64,000 bases of DNA, taken from Rhodovibrio salinarum DSM 9154. Lineage in GTDB: Bacteria > Pseudomonadota > Alphaproteobacteria > Kiloniellales > Rhodovibrionaceae. Positions 45,103-54,663 of this stretch are shown piece after piece. The translations under genes were made by a program, and so were the position numbers. The stretch spans positions 1,754,824-1,818,823 of the forward strand of contig NZ_KI911559.1 in assembly GCF_000515255.1 (NCBI RefSeq), in the 5' to 3' direction. Positions within the stretch are counted from its first letter, which is position 1. Every line of letters starts with the position of its first letter. The notes under the pieces were generated by a model, which did not search any database, had not been told where the DNA came from, and saw only the letters and a list, made by a program, of their open reading frames with translations.

Positions 45103-46116
45103 TTACGCGACCTGGCCGATCTTCACGGCCGCATCGGACATGCGGTTGGAGAAGCCCCACTCGTTGTCGTACCAGCTCATCACCCGCACGAACGTCTTGT
45201 CGATCACGTGCGTCTCGGCGATGTCGACGACGCTGGAATGACTGTTGTGGTTGAAGTCGGTGGAGACCAGCGGCTCGTCCGAAATGCCCAGGACCCCGCG
45301 CATGCGTTCCGACTTGGACGCGTCGATCAGGGCTTGCTTCACCGTGTCGGCGTCGGTGGCCTTGCTGGCGTCGAACTTGAAGTCGACCAGCGAGACGTTG
45401 ATCGTCGGCACACGCACGGCCGCGCCGTCCAGCTTACCCGCCAACTCCGGCATCACCAGGCCGACCGCGCGGGCGGCGCCGGTCGAGGTCGGGATGATGT
45501 TGTTCGCCGCGGCGCGCGAGCGGCGCGGGTCCTTGTGCATCGTATCCACGATGCGCTGATCACCGGTGAAGGAGTGCACGGTGGTCATGTAGCCGCGCTC
45601 GATCCCGATGTTGTCCTGCATCACCTTGGCGACCGGGGCCAGGCAGTTGGTCGTGCAGGAGGCGCAGGAGATCACCTCGTAGCTGGGGTCGATCTGATCC
45701 TCGTTGACGCCGACCACCATGGTCATGTCCGCGCCCTTCGACGGCGCGGAGACCAGCACCTTCTTGGCACCGGCCGTCAGGTGGTTGGCGGCCTTCTCAC
45801 GATCGGTAAAGACGCCGGAGCACTCCATCGCGACGTCGATGTTCATGTCGCCCCAGGGCAGCTTGGTCGGATCCTTCTCTTGGATCACGTCGATCGCCGG
45901 CCAGTCGCCGATCTTCAGCTTGCCGCCCTCGGCCTTGACCTCCGCCGGGAAGGTGCCGTGGGCGCTGTCGTGGCGCAGCAGGAAGGCGTTGGTTTCCAGG
46001 TCGGCCAGGTCGTTGATGGCAACGATCTGAATGTCCTTGCGCCCGGACTCGTAGGCGGCGCGGAGCACCATCCGCCCGATCCGCCCGAAGCCGTTGATGG
46101 CGACGCGTACTGCCAT
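45103..46116 (-). CDS. gap: Glyceraldehyde-3-phosphate dehydrogenase, type I
   Basis: Encodes 337 residues. The Rossmann start VAINGFGRIGR, D36 typical of NAD preference, and the active-site Cys154 within SCASCTTNCLAP define type I GAPDH. HDSAHGTF and WYDNEWGFSNR are conserved. It interconverts glyceraldehyde-3-phosphate and 1,3-bisphosphoglycerate. It is downstream of class I fba and tkt on the same strand. The common alphaproteobacterial tkt-gap-pgk-fba order is not kept: pgk is absent here. Confidence 0.96.
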   Translation of the reverse strand: MAVRVAINGFGRIGRMVLRAAYESGRKDIQIVAINDLADLETNAFLLRHDSAHGTFPAEVKAEGGKLKIGDWPAIDVIQEKDPTKLPWGDMNIDVAMECSGVFTDREKAANHLTAGAKKVLVSAPSKGADMTMVVGVNEDQIDPSYEVISCASCTTNCLAPVAKVMQDNIGIERGYMTTVHSFTGDQRIVDTMHKDPRRSRAAANNIIPTSTGAARAVGLVMPELAGKLDGAAVRVPTINVSLVDFKFDASKATDADTVKQALIDASKSERMRGVLGISDEPLVSTDFNHNSHSSVVDIAETHVIDKTFVRVMSWYDNEWGFSNRMSDAAVKIGQVA

Positions 46117-46230
46117 GGGTGTTCGTCCTTGGTCTTTGCGAAACGTGACTATTCGTGTGGTGCGGGGTGATCGTCATCGCACCCCGGTTAGGCGCGGGTC
46201 GTGACCAGCGTTGCGTCGGAGCATCCGCCG

Positions 46231-46266
46231 AAAAGCGGCGCCGCCGGCAACTGCAGGCCGACGGCG
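46231..46266 (-). terminator. Hairpin terminator of fba
   Basis: Minus-strand stem CGCCGTCGGC/GCCGGCGGCG (arms 46257-46266 and 46239-46248, one G-U pair), then CCGCTTTT (AAAA at 46231-46234 on plus). Lies between the fba stop and the gap start. Confidence 0.65.
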
Positions 46267-46330
46267 CCGTATTTAGGCGATTTCGGCGGGTTGACAACCG
46301 ATCACCCGGCCGACTGCCGCGCGTTGAGTC

Positions 46331-47341
46331 TTAGGCGGCGTATTTGCCGCGCGCGGCCTGAGCGGTGGCAACGGCGCGGTCGAAGAACGCCTTGCGGGCG
46401 GTTTCGGCGTTGTCGTTGTCGCCACTCCAGGCGCGAAGGGCGGCGTCCTGCAGCGCCCGGCCGTAGGAGAAGGTGAGTGCCCACGGCGCCCCCACCTTAG
46501 GGGCGAGCTTGTTGATGGCGTTCAGGTTCTCGGTGGCCTGCTGGTCGCTCTGCCCGCCGGACAGGAAGGCAGCGCCCGGCACCGCGGCCGGCACGGTGCG
46601 CAGGAAGCACTCCAGCGTCTTCTGCGCGACCTCCTCGGGACCCGCCTGCTTCGAGGCTTCCTTGCCGCTCAGCACCATGTTCGGCTTCAACACCATGCCT
46701 TCGAGCAGGACGTTCTGCTCGGCCAGCTGGGTGAACACCTCGCGCAGCGCCGCTTCGGTCGCGCGGTAGTGCGCGTCGATGTCGTGGGTGCCGTCCATCA
46801 GGACTTCGGGTTCCACGATCGGGACGATGTTGTTTTCCTGTGCGAGCGCCGCATAGCGGGCCAGCGCGTGGGCGTTCGCCTTCAGGCACTGAGTGCTCGG
46901 TCGGTTGTCGCCAACATCGATCACCGCGCGCCACTTCGCGAAGCGGGCGCCCAGCTTGTAATACTCCTGGAAGCGCTCACGGAGACCATCCAGCCCCTCG
47001 GTGACTTTCTCTTCGCCGGACGGCGCAAGCGGCTTGGCGCCGGTATCGACCTTGATCCCCGGGATCATCCCGGCATCCTGAATCTTCTTGACCAGCGGCT
47101 GGCCGTCGGAGGCTTCCTGGCGGATGGTCTCGTCGTACAGGATCACGCCGGAGATATGTTCGGCCGCGTCCGGGGTGCAGAACAGAATTTCACGATAGTC
47201 GCGGCGCGTGCGCTCGGTCGACTCAATGTTGTAGTTACCGAAGCGCTTGGTGATCGTCCGCGTGCTTTCGTCGGCCGCCAGCAAGCCCTTGCCGTCGGCG
47301 ACCATTTGTTTGGCGGTGGTGGTCAGTTGGTTGGCGTCCAT
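46331..47341 (-). CDS. fba: Class I fructose-bisphosphate aldolase
   Basis: Encodes 336 residues, with GKGLLAADESTRTITKRF at the start and the Schiff-base lysine K219 in GMVLKPNMV. VDTGAKPLAPSGEE and EPEVLMDGTHD are class I marks, so no metal is needed. It splits fructose-1,6-bisphosphate. Bacterial class I aldolases are less common than class II, but are known in alphaproteobacteria. It follows tkt and precedes gap on this strand. Confidence 0.95.
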   Translation of the reverse strand: MDANQLTTTAKQMVADGKGLLAADESTRTITKRFGNYNIESTERTRRDYREILFCTPDAAEHISGVILYDETIRQEASDGQPLVKKIQDAGMIPGIKVDTGAKPLAPSGEEKVTEGLDGLRERFQEYYKLGARFAKWRAVIDVGDNRPSTQCLKANAHALARYAALAQENNIVPIVEPEVLMDGTHDIDAHYRATEAALREVFTQLAEQNVLLEGMVLKPNMVLSGKEASKQAGPEEVAQKTLECFLRTVPAAVPGAAFLSGGQSDQQATENLNAINKLAPKVGAPWALTFSYGRALQDAALRAWSGDNDNAETARKAFFDRAVATAQAARGKYAA

Positions 47342-47541
47342 GTCTCCCCTCCGTGCGCTGTTGGCATGCCGATCCTGATGTGATCCCCGTGACTCGGGCT
47401 GGTCCGGGGGCGGTTACCGGCCGCGATGCGCCGCGGTGTGGCTGGTGCCGTCGCGGCGTCTAAAGCCAGATGTCGTGGTGCCGACTGGCCAATGAAAGAT
47501 GTTGTTCCAGCCAGTCCCCGAACGTTTCTCGTGAACGGGTC

Positions 47542-49560
47542 TTATAGCCAGTCTTTCACCGTCGACACCACGTCTTCCGGGGTGAGGCCGAAGTGCTTGT
47601 AGAGGTCGCCCGTCGGAGCGGATGCGCCGAAGCCCTTCATGCCAACGAACGCGCCGTCGAGCGTGGTCCAGCGTTCCCAGCCGAAGCCGCTTGCCGCCTC
47701 GATCGCCACCCGCAGGGCGCTGGTGCCGAGCACCTCGTCACGATAGTGCGCCGGCTGGTTCAGGAAGATGTCCCAACTCGGCATCGACACCACCGCCGCG
47801 GAGATGCCTTCCTCGGCCAGCATCTCGCGGGCCTGAACCGCGATCTGGACCTCCGAGCCGGAGGCGAGCAGCGTGACCTGGCGATGGCCCTGCGCGGGCA
47901 CCAGAATGTAGGCGCCGTAGGCGGAGTAGTTCTCCTCCGCGCCCTCGTTGCGCAGGGTGGGCAGGCCCTGACGGCTGAGCGCCATCACGCTGGGCGTATC
48001 AGACGATTCCAAGGCGATTTGCCAGCACTCCGCGGTCTCGATCGCATCGGCCGGACGCAGCACTTGCAGTCGCGGCATCGCGCGCAGGCTGGCCAGTTGC
48101 TCGACCGGCTGGTGGGTCGGGCCATCCTCGCCCAAGCCGATCGAATCGTGCGTCATCACGTGGATGGTGCGCAGCTTGTTCATCGCCGCCAGGCGAAGCG
48201 ATGGCCGGGCATAGTCGGAGAAGATCAGGAACGTACCGCCATAGGGGATCAGGCCGCCGTGCAGCGCCAGGCCGTTCATCGCCGCGGCCATGCCGTGCTC
48301 GCGCACGCCCCAGTGAACGTAATTGCCCCCGTAATCGCTGCGCGTCACGGCTTTATGGCTGCTGGTCTTGGTGTTGTTGGAGCCGCTCAGATCGGCGGAG
48401 CCGCCGATCAGCTCCGGGATCCGCTCGACCAGGGCCTCCAGCACGGTCTGTGAGGCCTTGCGGGTGGCGACCTTCGGCTTCTCTGCCAACAGCGTGCGCT
48501 TAACCTCGCTGATCGCGGTGCCGAGGTCTTCGGGCAGGCGCCCTTCGAGCCGGCGGTTGAATTCCGCGCGCATATCCGCATCAGCGCTATCGCGGCGCTT
48601 GTCCCAGGCCGTCGACAGCTCGCCGCCCTTGGCGCCGACCTGGCGCCAGGCGTTCAGGATAGTGTCCGGGATTTCGAAAGCTGGATGCGGCCAGCCCAGC
48701 TTCTCGCGCGCGCCCGCGATCTCGTCCTCGCCCAACGGCGCGCCGTGACTCTTCTCGCTGCCGGCAAGCTTGGGCGCGCCGTAGCCGATCGTGGTCTTGC
48801 AGGCGATCAGCGAGGGCTTGTCGCTTGCCCGGGCCTGTTCGATCGCCTGTGCGACCGCCTCGGGATCGTGGCCGTCGACGCTCAGGGTGTGCCAGCCGTA
48901 CGCGTCGAAGCGCTTGATCTGGTCGACGCTGTCGGACAACTCGGTCGAGCCATCGATCGAGATGCCGTTGTCGTCGAACAGCACGACCAGCCGGCCGAGC
49001 CCTAGGTGGCCCGCGATCGAGGCGGCTTCGTGGCTGATGCCTTCCATCAGGTCGCCGTCGCTGGCGATCACGTAGGTCCAGTGATCGACCAGGTCGTCAC
49101 CGAACCGCGCGCTCAGAATGCGCTCGGCCAGCGCCATGCCAACGGCGTTGCCGACTCCCTGGCCGAGCGGGCCGGTGGTCGTTTCGATCCCCCCGGCCTC
49201 GCCGTATTCCGGGTGGCCAGCGGTCTTGCTGCCCAGCTGACGGAAGTTCTTCAGCTGCTCCAGCGTCATCTCTTCGTAGCCGGTCAGGTACAGCAGGCTG
49301 TACAGCAGCATCGAGCCGTGCCCGGCAGACAGGATGAAGCGGTCGCGATCCGGCCAGTCGGGCCGCTTCGGATCGAATTTCAGAAAGCGGGTGAACAGCA
49401 CGGTTGCCACGTCGGCCATACCCATGGGCATACCGGGGTGGCCCGACTGCGCCTTTTGTACCGCGTCCATCGCCAGTGCGCGGATCGCATTGGCCATGTC
49501 GTTGTGAGGGACCGTTTCAGCCGTTCCCGGCATGGAGGCGGTTGTTTGCGCAGTATCCAT
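47542..49560 (-). CDS. tkt: Transketolase
   Basis: Encodes 672 residues. The N-terminal [30 protein letters not shown] supplies the substrate-phosphate histidine. ThDP binding follows with [32 protein letters not shown] (GDG-x-N motif) and the middle domain has [19 protein letters not shown]. It moves two-carbon units between pentoses and glycolytic intermediates. It heads the tkt-fba-gap group on the minus strand, with a promoter presumed in the long gap upstream. Confidence 0.96.
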   Translation of the reverse strand: MDTAQTTASMPGTAETVPHNDMANAIRALAMDAVQKAQSGHPGMPMGMADVATVLFTRFLKFDPKRPDWPDRDRFILSAGHGSMLLYSLLYLTGYEEMTLEQLKNFRQLGSKTAGHPEYGEAGGIETTTGPLGQGVGNAVGMALAERILSARFGDDLVDHWTYVIASDGDLMEGISHEAASIAGHLGLGRLVVLFDDNGISIDGSTELSDSVDQIKRFDAYGWHTLSVDGHDPEAVAQAIEQARASDKPSLIACKTTIGYGAPKLAGSEKSHGAPLGEDEIAGAREKLGWPHPAFEIPDTILNAWRQVGAKGGELSTAWDKRRDSADADMRAEFNRRLEGRLPEDLGTAISEVKRTLLAEKPKVATRKASQTVLEALVERIPELIGGSADLSGSNNTKTSSHKAVTRSDYGGNYVHWGVREHGMAAAMNGLALHGGLIPYGGTFLIFSDYARPSLRLAAMNKLRTIHVMTHDSIGLGEDGPTHQPVEQLASLRAMPRLQVLRPADAIETAECWQIALESSDTPSVMALSRQGLPTLRNEGAEENYSAYGAYILVPAQGHRQVTLLASGSEVQIAVQAREMLAEEGISAAVVSMPSWDIFLNQPAHYRDEVLGTSALRVAIEAASGFGWERWTTLDGAFVGMKGFGASAPTGDLYKHFGLTPEDVVSTVKDWL

Positions 49561-50094
49561 GAAACGTACGAGCCCAATTGTTGTGTGTTAGAAAGGTCTT
49601 AGCGGGCGCGACCGGCCGCTGCCGGATCGAACGGTCGGCCTTGCCCCACTACTCAGCTTGGAACATGCCGATGGGGGGCATGGGGGTCAACACGCGTACG
49701 CGCGGGCGTGTCCGCAAAAATATTTAATCGACCTTAAGTCTTTGCCTGAACTTTGAAGGCGCAATGGAAGCGAGAGCAAGCATGGGTGCGGCGTACGGTC
49801 GCAAGTTGTGAACGAATGGCGTTAATGTCACTAGTGACCCAGCTTCGAGGGAGCCGCTGATAAGAGTTTTTGTGACGTCATAGAACCTGGCTGCAGTGTT
49901 CAGGAACTTATCGCGATTGCGGTTCTTGGTCAGGAAAACTGCTACGGATGGGCGGAGTATTCGCGTATCAAGAGGTCGCTCATCCGTTGCCGTCGGTCGT
50001 GCGGAGTCCGGAGTTGACCGCACGCGCCGCCGCCACCTATCGTCAAGAAACGCGTCCGCATGACGCGCCGAATGGCAACCGCTACGGTCATGGC
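49561..50094. other. Divergent region between tkt and the DUF4164 gene
   Basis: This 534-base region is relatively AT-rich around 49715-49765 and must hold promoters for both directions. No gene or RNA is convincing. A TTAA-N6-TTAA pair at 49724-49737 resembles a CtrA box but has one base too few. Confidence 0.5.
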
Positions 50095-50325
50095 ATGTCC
50101 CGTCTGGACGAAGCGCAACAACGCTTGAACGCCGCGCTGACGCGCTTGGAGCGCGTGGTGGATGCGAAGATCAAGGCTGCAGAGCAGGACGGGCCGGCGG
50201 GCGTCGATCCGCAGCAGTTGGATGCCCTGAAGGCAGAAAACGAACAGTTACGCCAAGCTAGCGCGGACGCGGGCGAGCGGCTCGATACCGCGATCCATCG
50301 GCTGGAAGGGGTTCTGGCCGAATAG
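50095..50325 (+). CDS. DUF4164-like small coiled-coil protein
   Basis: Encodes 76 residues from ATG 50095. It is almost entirely helical with heptad pattern (LDEAQQRLNAALTRLERVVDAKIKAAEQDG; LDALKAENEQLRQASADAGERLDTAIHRLEGVLAE), and it precedes zapA by 67 bases. This combination is common in alphaproteobacteria. It may act with ZapA at the divisome, but that is inference. An upstream in-frame ATG (49948) gives an unconserved extension. Confidence 0.7.
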   Translation: MSRLDEAQQRLNAALTRLERVVDAKIKAAEQDGPAGVDPQQLDALKAENEQLRQASADAGERLDTAIHRLEGVLAE

Positions 50326-50392
50326 GGCTTGGCCGAAGAGCGGTACGGGACGCACAGCGACCTGACGGCGACGATAAGAAAGGCAAACGGGC

Positions 50393-50728
50393 ATGGGTCA
50401 GGTAGCGGTCGATATTAACGGGCGCCGGTTTCAGGTTGCCTGTGATGACGGTCAGGAAGACCATGTCCGCGAGTTGGGTGCTTACATCGACGGCAAGGTC
50501 AAGCAAGTCGTGAATCAGGTCGGGCAGGTGGGCGACCCGCGGCTGTTGTTGATGGCCAGTTTGCTTGTCACCGATGAGTTGTACGAACTGCGCCAGGGCG
50601 GAACGGGCCAGGGCGACGGGGCCGGCATGGTTGGTGGCGCCAGCGCGATCGAGGAGCGGGCGGCGCAGATGATCGAAGGTACCGCTGATCGTCTGCACGA
50701 TATTGCCGCGCGCCTCGAAGCCTCCTAG
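50393..50728 (+). CDS. zapA: Cell division protein ZapA
   Basis: Encodes 111 residues. VAVDINGRRFQVACDDGQEDHVRELGAYIDGKVKQVVNQVG and RLLLMASLLVTDELYELRQ match ZapA, which cross-links FtsZ filaments at the Z-ring. It is followed directly by the 6S RNA and then fau, the widely conserved zapA-ssrS-fau order. Confidence 0.93.
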   Translation: MGQVAVDINGRRFQVACDDGQEDHVRELGAYIDGKVKQVVNQVGQVGDPRLLLMASLLVTDELYELRQGGTGQGDGAGMVGGASAIEERAAQMIEGTADRLHDIAARLEAS

Positions 50729-50734
50729 GTTCCG

Positions 50735-50908
50735 GGATAGGGTGTGCTGCCCGGTGCGTTAGGTCACCAAGTCCCGGGGGCGATACTCTGCGAAACGGGA
50801 GCTGTCCCTGCCGGTGCCCCTCGGGCATCGGTAGCACGGCACCCACTTGGTCTATTCGGCCCGCAGGGAATGGAAACGGCCGACGGCCGGCGCGGCACAC
50901 CCCCCCTT
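50735..50908 (+). ncRNA. ssrS: 6S RNA (ssrS)
   Basis: A 174-base non-coding stretch between zapA and fau. The ends can pair: GGGTGTGCTG (50740-50749) with CGGCACACCC (50893-50902), closing a long stem, with GC-rich internal stems expected around the large central bubble. Length and location are those of 6S RNA, which binds sigma70 RNA polymerase in stationary phase. Exact ends are estimated. Confidence 0.8.
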
Positions 50909-51001
50909 TGAAGACGGCTTTCCAGACTCTCCGGCGCCGGCGGCACAGACCAGCCGCCGAAGTCATGTTCGTCCGCACCCTCCGCTCGCGAGCGTTTTCC
51001 C

Positions 51002-51649
51002 ATGACGATAACACGCGTGTCCTCCGACGGTTCCGGTGGCGGGGCCGCTCCCGATGGGCGCGATCAGGCCAAGCAACAGCTGCGCCGCGAAGCCAAGGCG
51101 CGTCGTGCCGCGGCGGCCCAAGACAATCCGCAGGCTGGGGAGGCGCTGGCGCGGGTGGTGCTCGAGACCGTGCCGTTCGCTCATGGGGATGCCGTCTCGG
51201 GGTTCTGGCCGCTGGGCGACGAGATCGATCTCCGTCCGCTGTTGGAAGCGCTGCACGAGCGGGGGCATCCGATCGGCCTGCCGACCATGACCGCAAAGGC
51301 CGAGCCCCTGACCTTCCGCGCCTGGCAACCGGGGGCAGAGTTGCAGGACGGCGGTTTCGGCACGCGCGTTCCGCCGGAAAGCGCGCCGGTGATCGTGCCG
51401 CGGGTGCTGCTGGTGCCGCTGCTGGCGTTCGACCGCGCCGGCTACCGTTTGGGCTATGGCGGCGGCTTCTACGACCGCACGCTGCAGCAGTTGCGTGCCG
51501 ATCAGCCGGACACGCTCGCCGTCGGCGTCGCCTATCGGGCGCAGGAGGTCGACGTCGTGCCGCGCGACCGCTATGACCAGCGCCTGGACATGATGCTGAC
51601 CGAACAGGGTCCCGTCGCCCTCGATCCGTCGGGCGGAGGAACTGCCTGA
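51002..51649 (+). CDS. fau: 5-formyltetrahydrofolate cyclo-ligase
   Basis: Encodes 215 residues. The signature LVPLLAFDRAGYRLGYGGGFYDRTL and RYDQRLDMMLTE are clear, and KQQLRREAKARRAAAAQ is the typical N-terminus. It converts 5-formyl-THF to 5,10-methenyl-THF using ATP. It is downstream of the 6S RNA and its stop overlaps the start of the next gene (TGATG). Confidence 0.94.
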   Translation: MTITRVSSDGSGGGAAPDGRDQAKQQLRREAKARRAAAAQDNPQAGEALARVVLETVPFAHGDAVSGFWPLGDEIDLRPLLEALHERGHPIGLPTMTAKAEPLTFRAWQPGAELQDGGFGTRVPPESAPVIVPRVLLVPLLAFDRAGYRLGYGGGFYDRTLQQLRADQPDTLAVGVAYRAQEVDVVPRDRYDQRLDMMLTEQGPVALDPSGGGTA

Positions 51650-52464
51650 TGCGCTTGTTGTTCGTGGGCGATGTGATGGGTCGGGCCGGCCGGAACGCCA
51701 TCGCCGAGCATCTTCCCCGCCTGAAGCGCGCGTTGAAGCCCGACTTCGTTGCGGTGAACGGTGAAAACGCCGCCCACGGGGCCGGGATCACCGAGAAGAT
51801 CTGCCAGGAGATCCTCGACTGCGGCGCCGACGTGGTCACCGGCGGCAACCATTCCTGGGACCAGAAGGAAGCGCTCAGCTACATCGAACGGGAGCCGCGC
51901 CTGCTGCGGCCGGCGAATTTCCCCGCCGGCACCCCAGGACGCGGGACGGGCGTGTTCGAGGGGCGGCGCGGCACCAAGGTTCTGGTGATGAATCTGATGG
52001 GCCGGCTGTTCATGGACCCCTTGGACGATCCCTTCGCGCTCGCCGATCGCGAGCTTACCAAGCACCGCCTGGGTCAGACGGTGCATGCCGCCATCGTCGA
52101 TTTTCACGCCGAGGCGACCAGCGAAAAGATGGCGATGGGCCACTATCTGGACGGGCGGGTGTCGATGTGTGTCGGCACGCACACCCATGTGCCGACCAGC
52201 GACGTGATGATTCTGGATGGCGGCACCGCTTATCAGTCCGATGCCGGGATGACGGGCGACTACAACTCTGTAATCGGCATGACCAAGGAAGCGCCGGTTG
52301 CGCGCTTCACCAAGAAGCTGCCGACCGAACGTCTAGGGCCTGCGACGGGCGAAGCCACGCTGTGCGGTCTCTATATGGAGACCGATGGCCGTACCGGTTT
52401 GGCAACCCGGGTCGAGCCGGTGCGCGTTGGCGGTCGGCTGGCGGAGACGATTCCGGCGGTGTGA
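51649..52464 (+). CDS. YmdB-like (TIGR00282 family) metallophosphoesterase
   Basis: Encodes 271 residues. FVGDVMGRAGRNAI, FVAVNGENAAHGAGI, VVTGGNHSWDQKEAL and VGTHTHVPTSD are the metal-binding loops of this family, which includes 2',3'-cyclic nucleotide phosphodiesterase YmdB. Overlap with fau (TGATG) indicates translational coupling. RNA or nucleotide turnover is plausible; substrate inferred. Confidence 0.88.
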   Translation: MRLLFVGDVMGRAGRNAIAEHLPRLKRALKPDFVAVNGENAAHGAGITEKICQEILDCGADVVTGGNHSWDQKEALSYIEREPRLLRPANFPAGTPGRGTGVFEGRRGTKVLVMNLMGRLFMDPLDDPFALADRELTKHRLGQTVHAAIVDFHAEATSEKMAMGHYLDGRVSMCVGTHTHVPTSDVMILDGGTAYQSDAGMTGDYNSVIGMTKEAPVARFTKKLPTERLGPATGEATLCGLYMETDGRTGLATRVEPVRVGGRLAETIPAV

Positions 52465-52500
52465 TGTGGGGCGCGTGGGCTCCCGCGAGACGATGCGCTT

Positions 52501-52773
52501 TTAAGATGTCTGGTCCGCCAGGGCGCGGAAGCGGCGGACCTCGGTGTCGAGCAGCTCGGTGCGCTCGGTCGTCTCCGCGGCCGTTCGCGCGGCAGCCTCG
52601 TAGTTGACGGCTTCGAACAAGGCATCCAGGGCCGCGAGGGCACTGCTCTGTGCGAAAGCGGCCACGCTCTCGGCCGCGCGGGCACGCGTCTCGGCCCGGG
52701 CTTCCGGGTCGACCGGCAGTTCTTCGGCGAGCTCGGGGCGGGTCGGATCGGTGGCGGGCTGGGCCTGGGACAT
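52501..52773 (-). CDS. Small hypothetical alanine-rich protein
   Basis: Encodes 90 residues from ATG 52773, highly helical and acidic (LAEELPVDPEARAETRARAAESVAAFAQSSALAALDALFEAVNYEAAARTAAETTERTELLDTEVRRFRALAD). It converges on the phosphoesterase gene. I see no known domain, and its reality rests on composition and a plausible start. Confidence 0.5.
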   Translation of the reverse strand: MSQAQPATDPTRPELAEELPVDPEARAETRARAAESVAAFAQSSALAALDALFEAVNYEAAARTAAETTERTELLDTEVRRFRALADQTS

Positions 52774-53222
52774 GGCGGTACCTTCCAAGCGTGATCTGGC
52801 CAAGAGGGCTGGTAGCGGCCTGTGGCGTGGGGTGTCCCGGTGATGCCCGGCTGCCCCGCACACGCGATATGCTAATCCAGCCGTCTTAAGGCACGGTTAA
52901 CCGCTGTGGCGCGGAACGCGGTGTCGCTTACCGGCCGCGGCTGATCCTATGCATATTGTGCATGTAAAAATGCATTCAAGTAATGGTGCGCTCAACGCTT
53001 CCCGGCGGGTTTTCCCCGGATCGTTGGAGACCCATGGGGGTGCCCGGCCGCCGGGGGCTTCAGACGTGGAGTCAAAGCTGCTAGAAGCACACGCGCCGGC
53101 GGCCACGCTCGGGTCGCGACAGCTGGGCCAGAAAGCACGAGAGCGCCGGCGGGGATAGCGATTTTACCCTAGATATAGCTGTGCTATAAGCTTCAACCGC
53201 AGTATTTGGGAGCGCGGACGCG
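52774..53222 (+). other. Region upstream of yebC
   Basis: About 450 bases with a stretch of low GC. It contains two ATGCAT palindromes (52949-52954 and 52970-52975, two helical turns apart) and the yebC promoter. No gene is seen. Confidence 0.5.
53163..53190 (+). promoter_or_regulatory. Putative sigma70-type promoter of yebC
   Basis: TTTACC (53163-53168) and TATAAG (53185-53190) are 16 bases apart. A GGGAG at 53208-53212 precedes the ATG at 53223 by 10 bases. Confidence 0.45.
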
Positions 53223-53996
53223 ATGGCAGGCCATTCGCAGTTCAAAAACATCATGTACCGCAAGGGCGCGCAGGATAAGAAACGCGCCCGGCTGTTCACC
53301 AAGCTTGCCCGCGAGATCACCGTCTCCGCCAAGGAAGGCGGCGACGATCCGGATTCCAACCCGCGCCTGCGCTCGGCGATCGCCCAGGCACGGGCGAACA
53401 ACATGCCGAACAACAACATCGAGCGGGCGCTGAAGAAGGCGACCGGCGAGGGCGCCAGCCAGAACTACGAAGAGGTCCGTTACGAGGGCTATGGTCCCGG
53501 CGGGGTGGCGATCGTGGTCGACACCCTGACCGACAACCGCAACCGGACCGCTTCGGAAGTGCGCAGCGCCTTCTCCAAGCTGGGTGGCAACCTGGGCGAG
53601 ACCAACTCCGCTTCGGTGATGTTCGAGCGGGTCGGTCGGGTGATCTTCCCGGAGACGGTCGCCGACTTCGATACCGTGTTCGAAGTCGCTGCCGAGGCGG
53701 GCGCGGACGATGTGCAGCATCAGCCCGCGAACGAGGACGACGATGAGCCCGGCAGCTACGAGGTCATCTGCCAGGCGAACGATTTCTCCACCGTGCGTGA
53801 CACCTTGACCGAACGGTTCGGCGATCCGAAGGAGGCGCGCCTGGGCTGGAAGCCGCACTCCACCCAGCCGGTCAGTGAGGAACAGGCGCAGACCCTGCTG
53901 AAGCTGCTCGATACGCTGGAGGATTACGACGACGTGCAGCAGGTGACCTCCAACCTGGAACTCGACGACGACGTCATGCAGCGGCTGTCGGCGTGA
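53223..53996 (+). CDS. yebC: YebC/PmpR-family protein
   Basis: Encodes 257 residues. [34 protein letters not shown] and [13 protein letters not shown] are the invariant N-terminus, and [19 protein letters not shown] follows. Members act as transcription regulators and, in recent work, help ribosomes with polyproline stalling. It precedes ruvC by 34 bases, the order yebC-ruvC-ruvA-ruvB seen widely. Confidence 0.95.
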   Translation: MAGHSQFKNIMYRKGAQDKKRARLFTKLAREITVSAKEGGDDPDSNPRLRSAIAQARANNMPNNNIERALKKATGEGASQNYEEVRYEGYGPGGVAIVVDTLTDNRNRTASEVRSAFSKLGGNLGETNSASVMFERVGRVIFPETVADFDTVFEVAAEAGADDVQHQPANEDDDEPGSYEVICQANDFSTVRDTLTERFGDPKEARLGWKPHSTQPVSEEQAQTLLKLLDTLEDYDDVQQVTSNLELDDDVMQRLSA

Positions 53997-54030
53997 CGCC
54001 AGCCGGCGCCGCTTGGCAAGTGGGGCGCGC

Positions 54031-54663
54031 ATGCGTGTGATCGGCCTCGACCCCGGGCTGCGGCGCACCGGTTGGGGGGTGATCGACGCCGACGGCGCGC
54101 GCCTGTCGCACGTTGCCAACGGGATCGTGCAATCCACCGCCGAGCTCACCACCGCCGAGCGGCTGGTCGAGCTGCACGAGGGCATCAACGCCGTGTTGGC
54201 GGAATACCGGCCGGATCAAGCGGCGGTCGAGGAGACCCTGGTCAACAAGAACGCGCAGTCGACGCTCAAGCTTGGTGTCGCGCGCGGGGTCGCGCTGCTG
54301 GTGCCAGCCTTAGGCGGGCTGCCGGTCGTCGAGTATCTGCCGATGATCGTGAAGAAGGCCGTGGTCGGGACCGGTCATGCCGAGAAAGAGCAGGTCACGA
54401 TGATGGTCGGCCGCCTGCTCCCCGGGGTCGAAATCCGCAACGCCGATAGCGCCGACGCACTGGCGGTGGCGATCTGCCATGCCCATCACGCCGGCAGCAC
54501 CAGCCGTTGGGGCGGTGCGGCGTCCGGCGGAAGCGATACGCGCGCGCTGGCAATCTCGGCTTCCGGCAACGGGCAGGTCCCGGGTCAGGCCGCGGCTGAC
54601 GAAACGCCGGCGCGCCAGCCTGCCGGCGGTCGGGCGGTACCCAGGAAAGGACGGCGACGGTGA
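54031..54663 (+). CDS. ruvC: Holliday junction resolvase RuvC
   Basis: Encodes 210 residues from ATG 54031. The catalytic acids sit in [15 protein letters not shown] (D7), [11 protein letters not shown], and the [15 protein letters not shown]-terminal pair. It cuts four-way junctions after RuvAB migration. A 45-residue Ala/Gly/Ser/Arg-rich C-terminal tail beyond the normal fold is unusual in length. ATG 54013 is less consistent. ruvA begins inside its stop (GTGA). Confidence 0.95.
   Translation: MRVIGLDPGLRRTGWGVIDADGARLSHVANGIVQSTAELTTAERLVELHEGINAVLAEYRPDQAAVEETLVNKNAQSTLKLGVARGVALLVPALGGLPVVEYLPMIVKKAVVGTGHAEKEQVTMMVGRLLPGVEIRNADSADALAVAICHAHHAGSTSRWGGAASGGSDTRALAISASGNGQVPGQAAADETPARQPAGGRAVPRKGRRR

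Noticed and set aside
49724-49737. CtrA box (TTAA-N7-TTAA)
   Set aside because: The spacing is six bases, not seven, and the site is not placed against a clear promoter.
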